Of a stretch of DNA of 64,000 nucleotides, positions 54,598 through 63,062 are shown in pieces. Source of the stretch: an uncultured Algibacter sp. (GTDB lineage: Bacteria; Bacteroidota; Bacteroidia; Flavobacteriales; Flavobacteriaceae); contig NZ_CANKXG010000006.1 in NCBI RefSeq assembly GCF_947487575.1, forward strand, positions 222,723 to 286,722, in the 5' to 3' direction. A program made the position numbers and the translations under genes. A model generated the notes under the pieces. That model worked only from the letters and a program-made list of their open reading frames with translations. It ran no database searches and had not been told where the DNA came from. Within the stretch, counting starts at the first letter, position 1. Every line of letters starts with the position of its first letter.

Positions 54598-55260
54598 ATG
54601 AAAAAGGTAATATTCTTAGCAATTTTTATTACAACATTTATCCAAGGTAATTCTCAAGTTCAAAATACTACACTGCAAATCAACCAAGATTCTACTATTT
54701 ATTTTAATGGAAGTAGTAAAATTGATAATTCAAGGGTTTCAAAAAGATATAGTTTGCTTTCGCATAAAATATGCTCCTATTATGTAGGGAATGCTAACGA
54801 AGTCGCGGAAAAGACTAAAAGTGCTATAAAAAACCATCTCATCAAATATGAGAATATTATAAATCCTACTACTGCTCAGATGATTGCATTTTTAAATAAA
54901 AATAAAAATTGTATGACTTGTGGAGATGATAATAAACACTACATGATGGTCTCTTTTGACCATGGAAATGCCTATAATCAATTATTTAATGTCCTCTATT
55001 TGGATGAATTTCTAACAGAAGATGAAAATTATATTGATGTCAATGGCATAAGCTATACAGGGGCAAATGGAACTCCAATAACCGTTCTAGATTACATGTA
55101 TAAAAGAGTTGGTGACCCCAATATCAACAAAACCTTAAAAGCTGAAATTACAGACTTAATGAAAACATTTGAAATAGAGCTTGGAGCTAAAAGGTACTAT
55201 GAACTTACAGAAGAAGAGAAAAGTGAACACCCTTTATATGAAAATAAAAAACCGGACTGA
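54598..55260 (+). CDS. Cassette 28: exported hypothetical protein
   Basis: A 220-residue protein with signal peptide (MKKVIFLAIFITTFIQGNSQ). The mature region has a CMTCGDDNKHYMM motif (CxxC) and ends in a Lys/Glu-rich helix. No family recognised. Its cassette shares 5' and 3' flanks with cassette 22, but the genes are different. Confidence 0.65.
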   Translation: MKKVIFLAIFITTFIQGNSQVQNTTLQINQDSTIYFNGSSKIDNSRVSKRYSLLSHKICSYYVGNANEVAEKTKSAIKNHLIKYENIINPTTAQMIAFLNKNKNCMTCGDDNKHYMMVSFDHGNAYNQLFNVLYLDEFLTEDENYIDVNGISYTGANGTPITVLDYMYKRVGDPNINKTLKAEITDLMKTFEIELGAKRYYELTEEEKSEHPLYENKKPD

Positions 55261-55398
55261 ATGCGGAATAGCTCACACCTCAGATAGCTATCAGAACGGA
55301 ATTGAAACATTGTAAAATAAAATGTTGACCGAACTTACTGAAAGGCACAATTTAAAAATCTGGATTTAATTGAATATTTCAACTGAAAAACAACGAAA

Positions 55399-55529
55399 TG
55401 GCAACAACGTATATAATTTATTGCTAGTTCTAGCCTACTTACGAAAATCCTCGCGGATTTTCTATTCGGTTTTTATTTGCTAAATTACGTGCTAAACCAC
55501 GCAACAAACCATATACAACAACGTTGGCA
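55399..55529 (+). repeat. attC-like site 28
   Basis: TGGCAAC to GTTGGCA, 131 bp; stem of the site 4 family with apex GAAAATCC-TCGC-GGATTTTC. AATGGCAAC mirrors GTTGCCATT. Confidence 0.9.
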
Positions 55530-55541
55530 TTAATTTGAGAA

Positions 55542-55964
55542 ATGACCGTAAAAGTAACAGACAAAGTTGACCAAAAATCTTATGACAGAGTTGTCGAATT
55601 ATTGGTGGAATATAACAAGAGTAAAACTGAACAGTTTGCTAATGAAATTAATAAACCGATTGAAATAATTGTTAGAGATGATAATAATGAAATCATTGGT
55701 GGACTTTATGGACGTTCAATTTGGGGAACATTGGAAATAAAAACTTTTGTTGTAAAACCTGAAAAGAGAAACAACGGAATAGGAAAAAAATTAATTCTCG
55801 AAGCGGAAAAAGAAGCGAAAAAACGAAATTGTAGATTTATAAGTTTAGATACGTTTTCATTTCAAGCACCTGAATTTTATGAGAAACTCGGATTTGAAAA
55901 AATTGGAACGGAAACTGATTTCCCAAAAGGATTTGAAAAATATTATTACCGAAAAAGTGTTTAA
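55542..55964 (+). CDS. Cassette 29: GNAT acetyltransferase
   Basis: A 140-residue GNAT enzyme: EIIGGLYGRSIWGTLEIKTFVVKPEKRNNGIGKKLILEAEKEAKKRNC (motif A, RxxGIG acetyl-CoA loop) and APEFYEKLGFEKIGTE (motif B). Substrate unknown. GNAT genes are frequent integron cargo because many modify small molecules or drugs. Confidence 0.9.
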   Translation: MTVKVTDKVDQKSYDRVVELLVEYNKSKTEQFANEINKPIEIIVRDDNNEIIGGLYGRSIWGTLEIKTFVVKPEKRNNGIGKKLILEAEKEAKKRNCRFISLDTFSFQAPEFYEKLGFEKIGTETDFPKGFEKYYYRKSV

Positions 55965-55971
55965 AAACTAA

Positions 55972-56104
55972 TGCCAACAATGTATAAAAATAATTGCTAC
56001 ATTAGTGCTTAAACAAAGGTAGTTGCAATTTTGTTGCGTCTGATTTTCCTGCGGAAAATCCTTGCACACAAAACCGCAACTATTCTTATACGAGACCGTT
56101 GGAG
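55972..56104 (+). repeat. attC-like site 29
   Basis: TGCCAAC to GTTGGAG, 133 bp; site 17 family, apex GATTTTCC-TGC-GGAAAATC. TAATGCCAAC mirrors GTTGGCATTA. Confidence 0.9.
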
Positions 56105-56226
56105 TGAATTCCTGCGTCATTCACTCCAACGTCCCGCGAATAAGATTTGGAGCGACTGCCAAAAGGCACTCACACCAACAACGAATAAAATTCATTGAAA
56201 CAAATCTTATTCGCGGGACGTTGCCA
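56098..56226 (+). repeat. Cassette 30: gene-less palindromic cassette, copy 3 (site 30 at 56124-56226)
   Basis: As copies 1 and 2, but one C is lost from the 5' arm and one G from the 3' arm (GTCCCGCG / CGCGGGAC instead of GTCCCCGCG / CGCGGGGAC), a compensatory change that keeps perfect pairing. The next cassette begins GTTGCCA. Confidence 0.85.
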
Positions 56227-56247
56227 ACAAGTTGAAAAAGAACCGTA

Positions 56248-57006
56248 ATGAAAAAAACAAAAATAGTTTTAATTAGTTTTATTTTGCTTTTTGTTTCTTG
56301 CAAAAAAGACTTGAAAGAAAATATAGAAGCGAAAATTATTCCCAATTTGAATAATCCTAAAAGTTATGAGTTTGTTAGTCTAAATCTTATTGATTCAATT
56401 TCCAACCATAAATACAATAGAGAGTTAATCGATTCATTAACCATTCAAATAAACACTAACTCGTACAGACTTTTGAATATTTTGTATGACAAAAAGCACA
56501 ATAAAGAACTCGAAAAAATTGATTCACTTTATGTAGAAATTCGTTCAATTAAAAAACAGTTAATTAATGATAATAAATCAAATTTCATTAATACCTACAA
56601 AAAAATAAAATTAAAAGAAATTGAATATGACGAACTAAAGGGAAAATATGACTATAATAAAGAACTAAAATACTTTGAAGAACTTGATTACTCAATGGTT
56701 CGGGATGAGAACATAATTATTTGGGACAGTTTAATCAAAATGGACAAGAAAAAGTTAAATTACTATTTGAATGAAGCCCAACCTGAACTTGAACAGCTCT
56801 ATGCAATTAAGAATGATTCTGTATTAAAAACATTTAAATTTGTAGATAGTCTTCAAAATTTAAACAATAATACCAAATCTAAAACAGAATTTTACGTTTA
56901 TGAATTGAATTATCGTGAAAAAAACAACTTTAATGCAACGATTTTAAATAAAATAAAAATAGTAACTTTTATTGATAGAAACGGAATTTATAAGATTAAT
57001 GAATAA
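56248..57006 (+). CDS. Cassette 31: lipoprotein with coiled-coil character
   Basis: A 252-residue lipoprotein (ISFILLFVSCKKD, lipobox Cys18) with long Lys/Glu-rich helices (DSLYVEIRSIKKQLINDNKS, then YKKIKLKEIEYDELKGKY). No family recognised. Confidence 0.68.
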   Translation: MKKTKIVLISFILLFVSCKKDLKENIEAKIIPNLNNPKSYEFVSLNLIDSISNHKYNRELIDSLTIQINTNSYRLLNILYDKKHNKELEKIDSLYVEIRSIKKQLINDNKSNFINTYKKIKLKEIEYDELKGKYDYNKELKYFEELDYSMVRDENIIIWDSLIKMDKKKLNYYLNEAQPELEQLYAIKNDSVLKTFKFVDSLQNLNNNTKSKTEFYVYELNYREKNNFNATILNKIKIVTFIDRNGIYKINE

Positions 57007-57012
57007 ACCAGT

Positions 57013-57144
57013 TGGCAACACCGTATAAAAATAATGCTTAGTTTAGTGCTTAATCAAAGGTTAGTGCGTTTTGCTAGCTTCCGATTTTCCTTCGGAAAAT
57101 CCTCGCACACAAAACCGCACTATTCTTATACAATCACGTTACCC
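57013..57144 (+). repeat. attC-like site 31
   Basis: TGGCAAC to GTTACCC, 132 bp. Stem GTATAAAAATAATGC / GCACTATTCTTATAC is one base pair shorter than in site 17, having lost T on one arm and A on the other. GTTGGCAAC mirrors GTTGCCAAC. Confidence 0.9.
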
Positions 57145-57179
57145 AACATTAAAAAACTCACTCAAAATTTGATTGTTAG

Positions 57180-57209
57180 TTGACTTTTCATTAAATTTAT
57201 GTAGATTTG
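57180..57209 (+). promoter_or_regulatory. Cassette 32 promoter
   Basis: TTG (57180-57182), 19 nt, TAGATTTG (57202-57209) fits the Bacteroidetes promoter consensus and lies 20 bp before the Xre-ImmA gene, so this cassette can be expressed on its own. Confidence 0.65.
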
Positions 57210-57228
57210 TCAACTGAACTAAATCAAT

Positions 57229-58278
57229 ATGGAAAATATAGTCGCTTATAGAATAAAAAACGCTCGGAAATTAAAAGGTTTATCACAACAAGATATTGCT
57301 GATGAATTACAAATTTCTAAACAAATGGTGAGTAAATATGAAAAAGGGACTTCTATGCCCTCAAGTTCAAAATTATTAAAACTGTCTCGTCTATTTGGTT
57401 TAAAAATTGATTATTTTTTTAATTCTTTCAAAGTAGATATTGGAGAAGTCAATTTTAGAAAAAAGTCTAGTTTTTCAATGAAAAAACAGAATTCTCTAAA
57501 AGAACAAATAAAAATCAATCTTGAAAATTACTTATGGATTGAGGACACTTTATCTATCGATTATTCATTCAAAAATATTATAGAAAATATTAGTATCAAT
57601 AATATTAGTGATGTAGAAAATGCTGTGTTGAAATTAAGAACTGAATGGAACATTGGAACTGACCCAATTCATAATATTATACAGCTTTTAGAAGATAAAG
57701 AAATTAAGGTTATTGAACTTTACGATGCTGATGAAAAATTTGATGGATTAGCAACTTATGTAAATGATAAATATCCAGTTATTGTAGTTAACGGTAATTT
57801 CCCTGTGGAAAGAAAAAGATTTACTTTACTACACGAATTAGGTCATTTATTATTAAACTTACCGGATTGTGAAATAAATGAAGAGGAAAATTTTTGCAAT
57901 AAATTTGCTTCAGAATTTCTTTTACCTAGAAACATTGTGATTAATGAGTTTGGTGGAAAACGAAAAGGTATAACTCTTACTGAATTAATTTCTACCCAAA
58001 AAAAATATGGAATTAGTATTCCCGCAATCATATATAGGTTAGTTGATGCTAAAATCTTATCTAAAGAGCGACAAAAACAGTTTTACATAAAGTTAAATTT
58101 TAATCCTAGTCTAAAAAAAGATGTCAATCATTCAAGATTTGAGACCCCTGAAAATTCAAATCGTTACGAACGACTTGTTTACAGAGCATTAGCTCAAGAA
58201 AACATATCTATTAGTAAAGCTTCTTCTCTATTAGGTAAAAACATAGAGTTTGTTAAAGAAAATTATGCTTTAATTTAA
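57229..58278 (+). CDS. Cassette 32: Xre-ImmA/IrrE-family regulator-protease
   Basis: A 349-residue fusion of an Xre helix-turn-helix (about 6-62, RKLKGLSQQDIADELQISKQMVSKYEKG) and an ImmA/IrrE zinc peptidase (RFTLLHELGHLLL, HExxH at about 203-207, with a downstream ENFCNKFASEFLLP). Such proteins act as antitoxins or repressors cleaved on stress. The PIN-domain gene that follows is the likely toxin. Confidence 0.9.
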   Translation: MENIVAYRIKNARKLKGLSQQDIADELQISKQMVSKYEKGTSMPSSSKLLKLSRLFGLKIDYFFNSFKVDIGEVNFRKKSSFSMKKQNSLKEQIKINLENYLWIEDTLSIDYSFKNIIENISINNISDVENAVLKLRTEWNIGTDPIHNIIQLLEDKEIKVIELYDADEKFDGLATYVNDKYPVIVVNGNFPVERKRFTLLHELGHLLLNLPDCEINEEENFCNKFASEFLLPRNIVINEFGGKRKGITLTELISTQKKYGISIPAIIYRLVDAKILSKERQKQFYIKLNFNPSLKKDVNHSRFETPENSNRYERLVYRALAQENISISKASSLLGKNIEFVKENYALI

Positions 58279-58288
58279 GTTTTGCTAT

Positions 58289-58804
58289 ATGAAAATTGTT
58301 ATAAATGATGCTAATATATTAATTGATTTAGCAAAACTTGATTTATTAGATGTATTCTCAAAATTACCGTTTGATTTGTACACAACTGATTTCGTTTATG
58401 AAGAGTTGAATGAAGAACAAAAAAGTCCCGTTTCAGTTTTACATAAAAAAGGCTATTTGAAAATAATTGAAACCGAAGAAATTTTAGACTTTCAAAGTAT
58501 AACAGAATTGTTAGAATCTTCAAGTGGTTTAAGTTTTGAAGATTGTTCTGTTTGGTATTATAGTAAAAAATTATCCGGAATTTTATTGACTGGAGATGGA
58601 AAACTACGAAAACAAGTTAGTAAACAAGGAATTGAAGTAAGAGGAATAATTTATGTTTTAGATGAACTGTTAAAGCAAAATTTAATTGATTTTCCAAATG
58701 CAGTAAAAAAGATAAAACAACTCTTTCAATTAAACAATAGACTTCCGAAAAAAGAAATAGACAAAAGGATTGAACATTGGAACGAAGAAAAAAACGTTGG
58801 GTAA
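58289..58804 (+). CDS. Cassette 32: PIN-domain protein, candidate toxin
   Basis: A 171-residue PIN/DUF3368-like RNase: KIVINDANILIDLAKL with Asp at the first acidic site, VYEEL (Glu), FEDCSVWYYSKKLSGILLTGDGKLRKQ with the later Asp residues. Predicted Mg-dependent RNA cleavage. It starts 10 bp after the Xre-ImmA gene, an arrangement of predicted toxin-antitoxin pairs. The stop TAA is in attC-like site 32. Confidence 0.85.
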   Translation: MKIVINDANILIDLAKLDLLDVFSKLPFDLYTTDFVYEELNEEQKSPVSVLHKKGYLKIIETEEILDFQSITELLESSSGLSFEDCSVWYYSKKLSGILLTGDGKLRKQVSKQGIEVRGIIYVLDELLKQNLIDFPNAVKKIKQLFQLNNRLPKKEIDKRIEHWNEEKNVG

Positions 58805-58930
58805 CACCGTATATAATTTATTGCTAGTTCTTGCCTACTTACGAAAGTCCTCGCGGACTTTCTTGGTCGGTAATTATTTACAAATTAAGAGCTTAAAACA
58901 CGCAACAAACCATATACAACAACGTTAGGC
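58799..58930 (+). repeat. attC-like site 32
   Basis: GGGTAAC to GTTAGGC, 132 bp; site 4 family, apex GAAAGTCC-TCGC-GGACTTTC. GTTGGGTAAC mirrors GTTACCCAAC. Confidence 0.9.
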
Positions 58931-58946
58931 ACAATTGAAAAAAGGC

Positions 58947-59744
58947 ATGAAATTAACATTATTACTATTCCTAATATTTCCTTTAAAAATTATAGGTCAA
59001 GCTATTCAACCTGAATCAGTTCAGAGTTTATATTTTGAAACTTATAAAGGCAATATTAAATTAGGAAGTGCAACTGGTTTCGTGATAAAATCAAAAACAA
59101 AAAATTATTTGGTAACAAATTACCATGTTTTAACAAACAAAAATCCAAAGAATGGAGAATGGCTTGACTCGAAAAAGCCATTTTCACCTGACAATATAAA
59201 AATAATGCATAATGCTAATATTTTGGGTAATTATGTTGTGTGTTCGGAAAAACTATTTGATAAAACAGGAAAGAAACTTTGGCATGAAAATAAGATTGGA
59301 AAAGAGATGGTTGATGTTGTTGAATTACCATTAACCGATACAATCAGAGCTAAAATATATCCTGTAAATTATAAAACATCTTCTTATGATAATGTAGTTA
59401 TAACGGTAACAGAAAGAATATTTATTCTTGGATTTCCATTGGGAATAAAAAGCGCACCTTTCTTTCCTATATGGAAATCGGGGTTAATTGCATCAGAACC
59501 TGCTACTGACCAAGAAAATAAACCAATTATTTGGGTTGACGCAATAACTTATCCTGGAATGTCTGGCTCACCTGTATATTTCAAAACAGACGATGTTGTG
59601 AAATTTAAAAATGGTCGACATGGAATGGTTCAGGGAGATACAGCAAAATTTATGGGAGTTTTTTCTCATTCACATAAATTTAATGTTTATGGCGCATTAT
59701 GGAAAGCTTCCTTTCTAGAAAAGATTTTTGATGATTTACCTTAA
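58947..59744 (+). CDS. Cassette 33: secreted trypsin-like serine protease
   Basis: A 265-residue S1/DegP-like protease with signal peptide (MKLTLLLFLIFPLKIIGQ). Start ATG 58947; the frame is open from TTG 58935. Triad visible: His in TGFVIKSKTKNYLVTNYHVLT, Asp in MVDVVELPL, Ser in YPGMSGSPVYF. No PDZ domain. Likely periplasmic; substrate unknown. Confidence 0.88.
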   Translation: MKLTLLLFLIFPLKIIGQAIQPESVQSLYFETYKGNIKLGSATGFVIKSKTKNYLVTNYHVLTNKNPKNGEWLDSKKPFSPDNIKIMHNANILGNYVVCSEKLFDKTGKKLWHENKIGKEMVDVVELPLTDTIRAKIYPVNYKTSSYDNVVITVTERIFILGFPLGIKSAPFFPIWKSGLIASEPATDQENKPIIWVDAITYPGMSGSPVYFKTDDVVKFKNGRHGMVQGDTAKFMGVFSHSHKFNVYGALWKASFLEKIFDDLP

Positions 59745-59753
59745 AAAAACTGT

Positions 59754-59885
59754 GCCTAACAAAGTATAAAAATAATGCGTAGTTTAGTACTTAATCAAGA
59801 GTTCGTGCGCTTTTGTTACGTCTGATTTTCCTGCGGAAAATCCTCGCACACAAAACCGCACTATTCTTATACGAAGCCGTTAGGA
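59754..59885 (+). repeat. attC-like site 33
   Basis: GCCTAAC to GTTAGGA, 132 bp; same shortened stem as site 31 (ATGC / GCAC). TGTGCCTAAC mirrors GTTAGGCACA. Confidence 0.9.
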
Positions 59886-59895
59886 CACATTTGGA

Positions 59896-60267
59896 CTAAA
59901 AATTGAGAAAAGCTTTATTCGTATTTATAACACTTGCTTCTCGTTTTAAAATTTCCGTCAAATCTATATAGTCACCTTTCTGATAAAGTCTATTAGTCTC
60001 TATTTGTGTTATTGTTATTTCATTAAACCTATGAACAGCTCGCTTAAATCGAATTACAGGATTTTTAGTTGTGTAAAATCCTTTCTCTTTCATATGGCTA
60101 CACAATGTTGAATATGATTGAATTGAACCCTTTTCAAACTGACTATGTAATTCTTTTAAATTTGTAAAATAACCTATAACACTATGTAACCGATTATATT
60201 CTTTTACATCATTTTCAAAATCAATTGAAATACCTTTTAATAAAAAGATTTTAACATTTTTGCTCAT
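59896..60267 (-). CDS. Cassette 34: reverse-oriented hypothetical protein
   Basis: A 123-residue soluble basic protein on the - strand, the only convincing reverse gene in the array. ATG at 60267 is chosen. It has ISIDFENDVKEYNRLHSVIGYF and helices after. No family recognised; possibly a DNA-binding or regulator-like protein. It shares a 183-bp divergent promoter region with the next gene. Confidence 0.68.
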   Translation of the reverse strand: MSKNVKIFLLKGISIDFENDVKEYNRLHSVIGYFTNLKELHSQFEKGSIQSYSTLCSHMKEKGFYTTKNPVIRFKRAVHRFNEITITQIETNRLYQKGDYIDLTEILKREASVINTNKAFLNF

Positions 60268-60398
60268 TTTCAAGTATATATGATTATATATTATTATTAA
60301 AATACTAATTTACAGTATATTAAATTATTATAATATCATATTTTTATAATATAATGCTTATATTCTTATTTTACGTTAATAACTATTTATATATTCGA

Positions 60399-60429
60399 TT
60401 GACAAACAATTAGTTAGCTAGTATATTTG
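60399..60429 (+). promoter_or_regulatory. Cassette 34 forward promoter
   Basis: TTG (60399-60401), 20 nt, TATATTTG (60422-60429) in a very AT-rich divergent intergenic region, 21 bp before the 60451 start. Confidence 0.6.
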
Positions 60430-60450
60430 TATAATAATTATATGCAATGA

Positions 60451-60819
60451 ATGGCAAAGAATAAAGAAATAAATAAAAACACTAAATTCTACAAAAAAGA
60501 AATGAGGAAATGGGAATCAAGGATTTCTATTTCACTTACACTAATTATGATTGGAATTATGAGTTTCTTGTTTATTTTTTTAAAAATGAATGATTGGGAA
60601 TTTTCGAATATTACACTTGAGGCTTATGACTTGTTCAAATTCAGTTTTTTATCACCTTTTGTTTTCTATCTAACTTTTTCCGTTAGACAATTTAATCACT
60701 ACAAAAAACAATTAGATTTATATAAACTTAAAGCAACTGATTTTGAATTTATCTATGAAAACAAGCTACTTGAAAGAATAGATAGTGAATTGAATTTAAA
60801 ATATAAAAACGTGTCCTAA
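60451..60819 (+). CDS. Cassette 34: two-helix membrane protein
   Basis: A 122-residue protein with a basic N-terminus, two membrane helices (about 25-45 and 65-82) and a charged tail. The stop TAA lies in attC-like site 34. Divergent from the reverse gene, perhaps a regulator-target pair. No family recognised. Confidence 0.65.
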   Translation: MAKNKEINKNTKFYKKEMRKWESRISISLTLIMIGIMSFLFIFLKMNDWEFSNITLEAYDLFKFSFLSPFVFYLTFSVRQFNHYKKQLDLYKLKATDFEFIYENKLLERIDSELNLKYKNVS

Positions 60820-60946
60820 CACCGTATAAAATTAATTGCTAGTTTTGGCTCACTTGGGAAATTCCTTCGGAATTTCGCCGTTCGTGATTAATCTAGTAAA
60901 TTAGTTGCTTGAAACACGCAACTAATCTTATACAACAACGTTACCT
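60814..60946 (+). repeat. attC-like site 34
   Basis: TCCTAAC to GTTACCT, 133 bp; stem GTATAAAATTAATTGC / GCAACTAATCTTATAC; apex GAAATTCC-TTC-GGAATTTC. GTGTCCTAAC mirrors GTTAGGACAC. Confidence 0.9.
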
Positions 60947-60966
60947 GCAAGCTGAAAAAAATCGAA

Positions 60967-61857
60967 ATGAAGAAAACATTAATATTAATTCTGACAACAT
61001 TAAGTCTTACAAAAGCAGTTGGACAAGAGAAAACTTTTCCGCAAGACCCACAAGAAGCCATATTTGAAACTTCCGACATTCAAAACTTTTGGATAGCATT
61101 TGATTTAATGGAAAACTCAAATATAAACCCTTTTGAGGCTTATATAAAAAATGGAACGATTGGACTTCAAGGTTTTATTCCAAATAGAATAATTAGTGCA
61201 GACTCTTTGCTAAAAATGGTAAAAAGACGAAAACAAGATTATGAAAAAATTAGAGGAATTGAAGTAAAAATAAAAGAAGTAGAAAAAAAGGTTAAACCAT
61301 ATTTCTATGCCTTGGAATATTGGTATCCATATGCTGTTTATCCGCCTGTTTATTTCGTTGTCGGACGCTTTAATAGTGGTGGAACTACATCTGAAAATGG
61401 ATTACTCATTGGAGCTGAAAAACTAACAAGTTTAGACCATCTTCCTGAATTAGTTATTCACGAATCAATTCATTTTCAACAAAAATGGCCAGATAGCGGA
61501 GAAACTAATTTACTACAACAATCAATCCTTGAAGGAATGGCTGACTTTATCGCAGAGTTAGTGACTGGAATTAAAGGAAATCAAGAAGCAAATAAATACG
61601 GAAATGAACACAAGGAAGAATTGTGTAAAGAATTTACGGAGCGAATGTACAAAAATGATATGCAGGATTGGCTTTATGCAACAAGCGGAAAAGATAATCG
61701 CCCAAACGATTTAGGATATTGGATAGGTTATGAAATTGTAAAAGCCTATTTTGACAAAGCAGATGATAAGAAATTAGCTGTCAATCATATTTTAAACATT
61801 GAAGATTACGATAGATTTTTAAAAGACAGTGGATATTTGGAAAAATTTATGAAATAA
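60967..61857 (+). CDS. Cassette 35: exported DUF2268-like putative zinc protease
   Basis: A 296-residue protein with signal peptide (to about residue 20) and HESIHFQQKW (HExxH, about 165-169) followed by LEGMADFIAEL with a possible third ligand Glu. The end, YWIGYEIVKAYFDKADDKKL, resembles the gldB product in this window, but here the metal site is intact. Predicted periplasmic metalloprotease; substrate unknown. Confidence 0.75.
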   Translation: MKKTLILILTTLSLTKAVGQEKTFPQDPQEAIFETSDIQNFWIAFDLMENSNINPFEAYIKNGTIGLQGFIPNRIISADSLLKMVKRRKQDYEKIRGIEVKIKEVEKKVKPYFYALEYWYPYAVYPPVYFVVGRFNSGGTTSENGLLIGAEKLTSLDHLPELVIHESIHFQQKWPDSGETNLLQQSILEGMADFIAELVTGIKGNQEANKYGNEHKEELCKEFTERMYKNDMQDWLYATSGKDNRPNDLGYWIGYEIVKAYFDKADDKKLAVNHILNIEDYDRFLKDSGYLEKFMK

Positions 61858-61864
61858 AGCCAGC

Positions 61865-61999
61865 AGGTAACACCGTGTATAATTAATTGCTTTGGTCGTT
61901 GTTTATTTGGAAAATTCCTTCGGAATTTTCTCGCGTTCGTTTTTGTTTACTAAATTAGTTGCTGAAACACGCAACTAACCATACACAAAAACGTTAGCG
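61865..61999 (+). repeat. attC-like site 35
   Basis: AGGTAAC to GTTAGCG, 135 bp; near-identical to site 16 although the genes are unrelated. GCAGGTAAC mirrors GTTACCTGC. Confidence 0.9.
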
Positions 62000-62017
62000 T
62001 TTATTAGAAAAAACTAA

Positions 62018-63046
62018 ATGAATAAAAAAATAACTTGGGTAATACTGACAATTTTGCTTTTAGGAGGCATTTTCGGTTATTTTAAATATTCAAGAATAGT
62101 GTCACCCAATGTTCCAGAAAAACTGGAAAATAGTATCATAATAATTCCGACAAATTCTTCATTTGAAGATGTAGTTAATATCCTCTACACGAATAACCAA
62201 ATTATCGATACAGTTTCGTTTCGAGAGGTGTCTGAAATGATGAATTATAAGAAAAATGTAATTAGGTCTGGAAGATATAAAATAAATCCTTCTTGGAGTA
62301 ATCGCTCATTAATCAGTCATCTTAGAGCTGGTAATCAAGAACCCGTAAATTTAGTCTTAACTCACGGTTGGGAATTAGCAGATGTTGCAGGTAAAGCTTC
62401 TAAATTTATTGAAAGTGATTCAACCAGTTTGATTAACCTTTTTAAAAACGAAAATTATATAAAACAATTTGGATACAACAGAGAAACGTTAATGAGTTTG
62501 TTTATTCCAAATACGTATGAATTTTATTGGGACACAAACGAAAAGGAATTTTTTGAACGAATGATTAAAGAACATAAAAGATTTTGGAATTCAAACAATA
62601 GACTTTCAAAGGCTAAAAAACTAGAATTGACATCCGAAGAGGTTTACACTTTAGCATCAATAGTAGAAAGAGAAATATCACGAGACGAAGAAAAAAGACG
62701 GGTTGCAGGGTTATATTTAAATCGAATCAAAATAGGTATGAAATTAGATGCAGACCCAACAGCAAAATTTGCTACTAAAGATTTTAAAGCGACAAGGATT
62801 TTATATAAACATATACGTTTTGATTCACCATATAACACTTATTTACATAGAGGACTTCCACCTGGACCTATAAGTATGGCTTCCATAACGAGTATAGATG
62901 CAGTTTTGAATTCAGAAGAACACAATTTTTATTATATGTGTGTTGACCCAAATAATTTGGGATATCACCTTTTCGCTGAATCCATAACTGAGCATAATAA
63001 AAATGCAAGAAAGTATCATCGTTGGTTAGATAATAGAAAGGATTAA
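62018..63046 (+). CDS. mltG: Cassette 36: MltG-like endolytic transglycosylase
   Basis: A 342-residue full-length MltG/YceG: N-terminal membrane anchor (6-22), LysM-like region, and a catalytic domain with TLASIVEREISRDEEKRRVAGLYLNRIKIGMKL (catalytic Glu in IVERE, about 217), DPTAKFA and YNTYLHRGLPPGPISMASITSIDAVL. MltG cuts nascent peptidoglycan at the inner membrane and sets glycan length. Normally a core gene, so a cassette copy is probably an extra paralogue (inference). Confidence 0.93.
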   Translation: MNKKITWVILTILLLGGIFGYFKYSRIVSPNVPEKLENSIIIIPTNSSFEDVVNILYTNNQIIDTVSFREVSEMMNYKKNVIRSGRYKINPSWSNRSLISHLRAGNQEPVNLVLTHGWELADVAGKASKFIESDSTSLINLFKNENYIKQFGYNRETLMSLFIPNTYEFYWDTNEKEFFERMIKEHKRFWNSNNRLSKAKKLELTSEEVYTLASIVEREISRDEEKRRVAGLYLNRIKIGMKLDADPTAKFATKDFKATRILYKHIRFDSPYNTYLHRGLPPGPISMASITSIDAVLNSEEHNFYYMCVDPNNLGYHLFAESITEHNKNARKYHRWLDNRKD

Positions 63047-63062
63047 GGCTAAAAATAACAAC

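Noticed and set aside
30143..55964. The array as a polymorphic-toxin immunity island
   Set aside because: A few genes resemble immunity proteins, but there is no toxin gene and the site structure with matching cassette ends needs an integron-like explanation.
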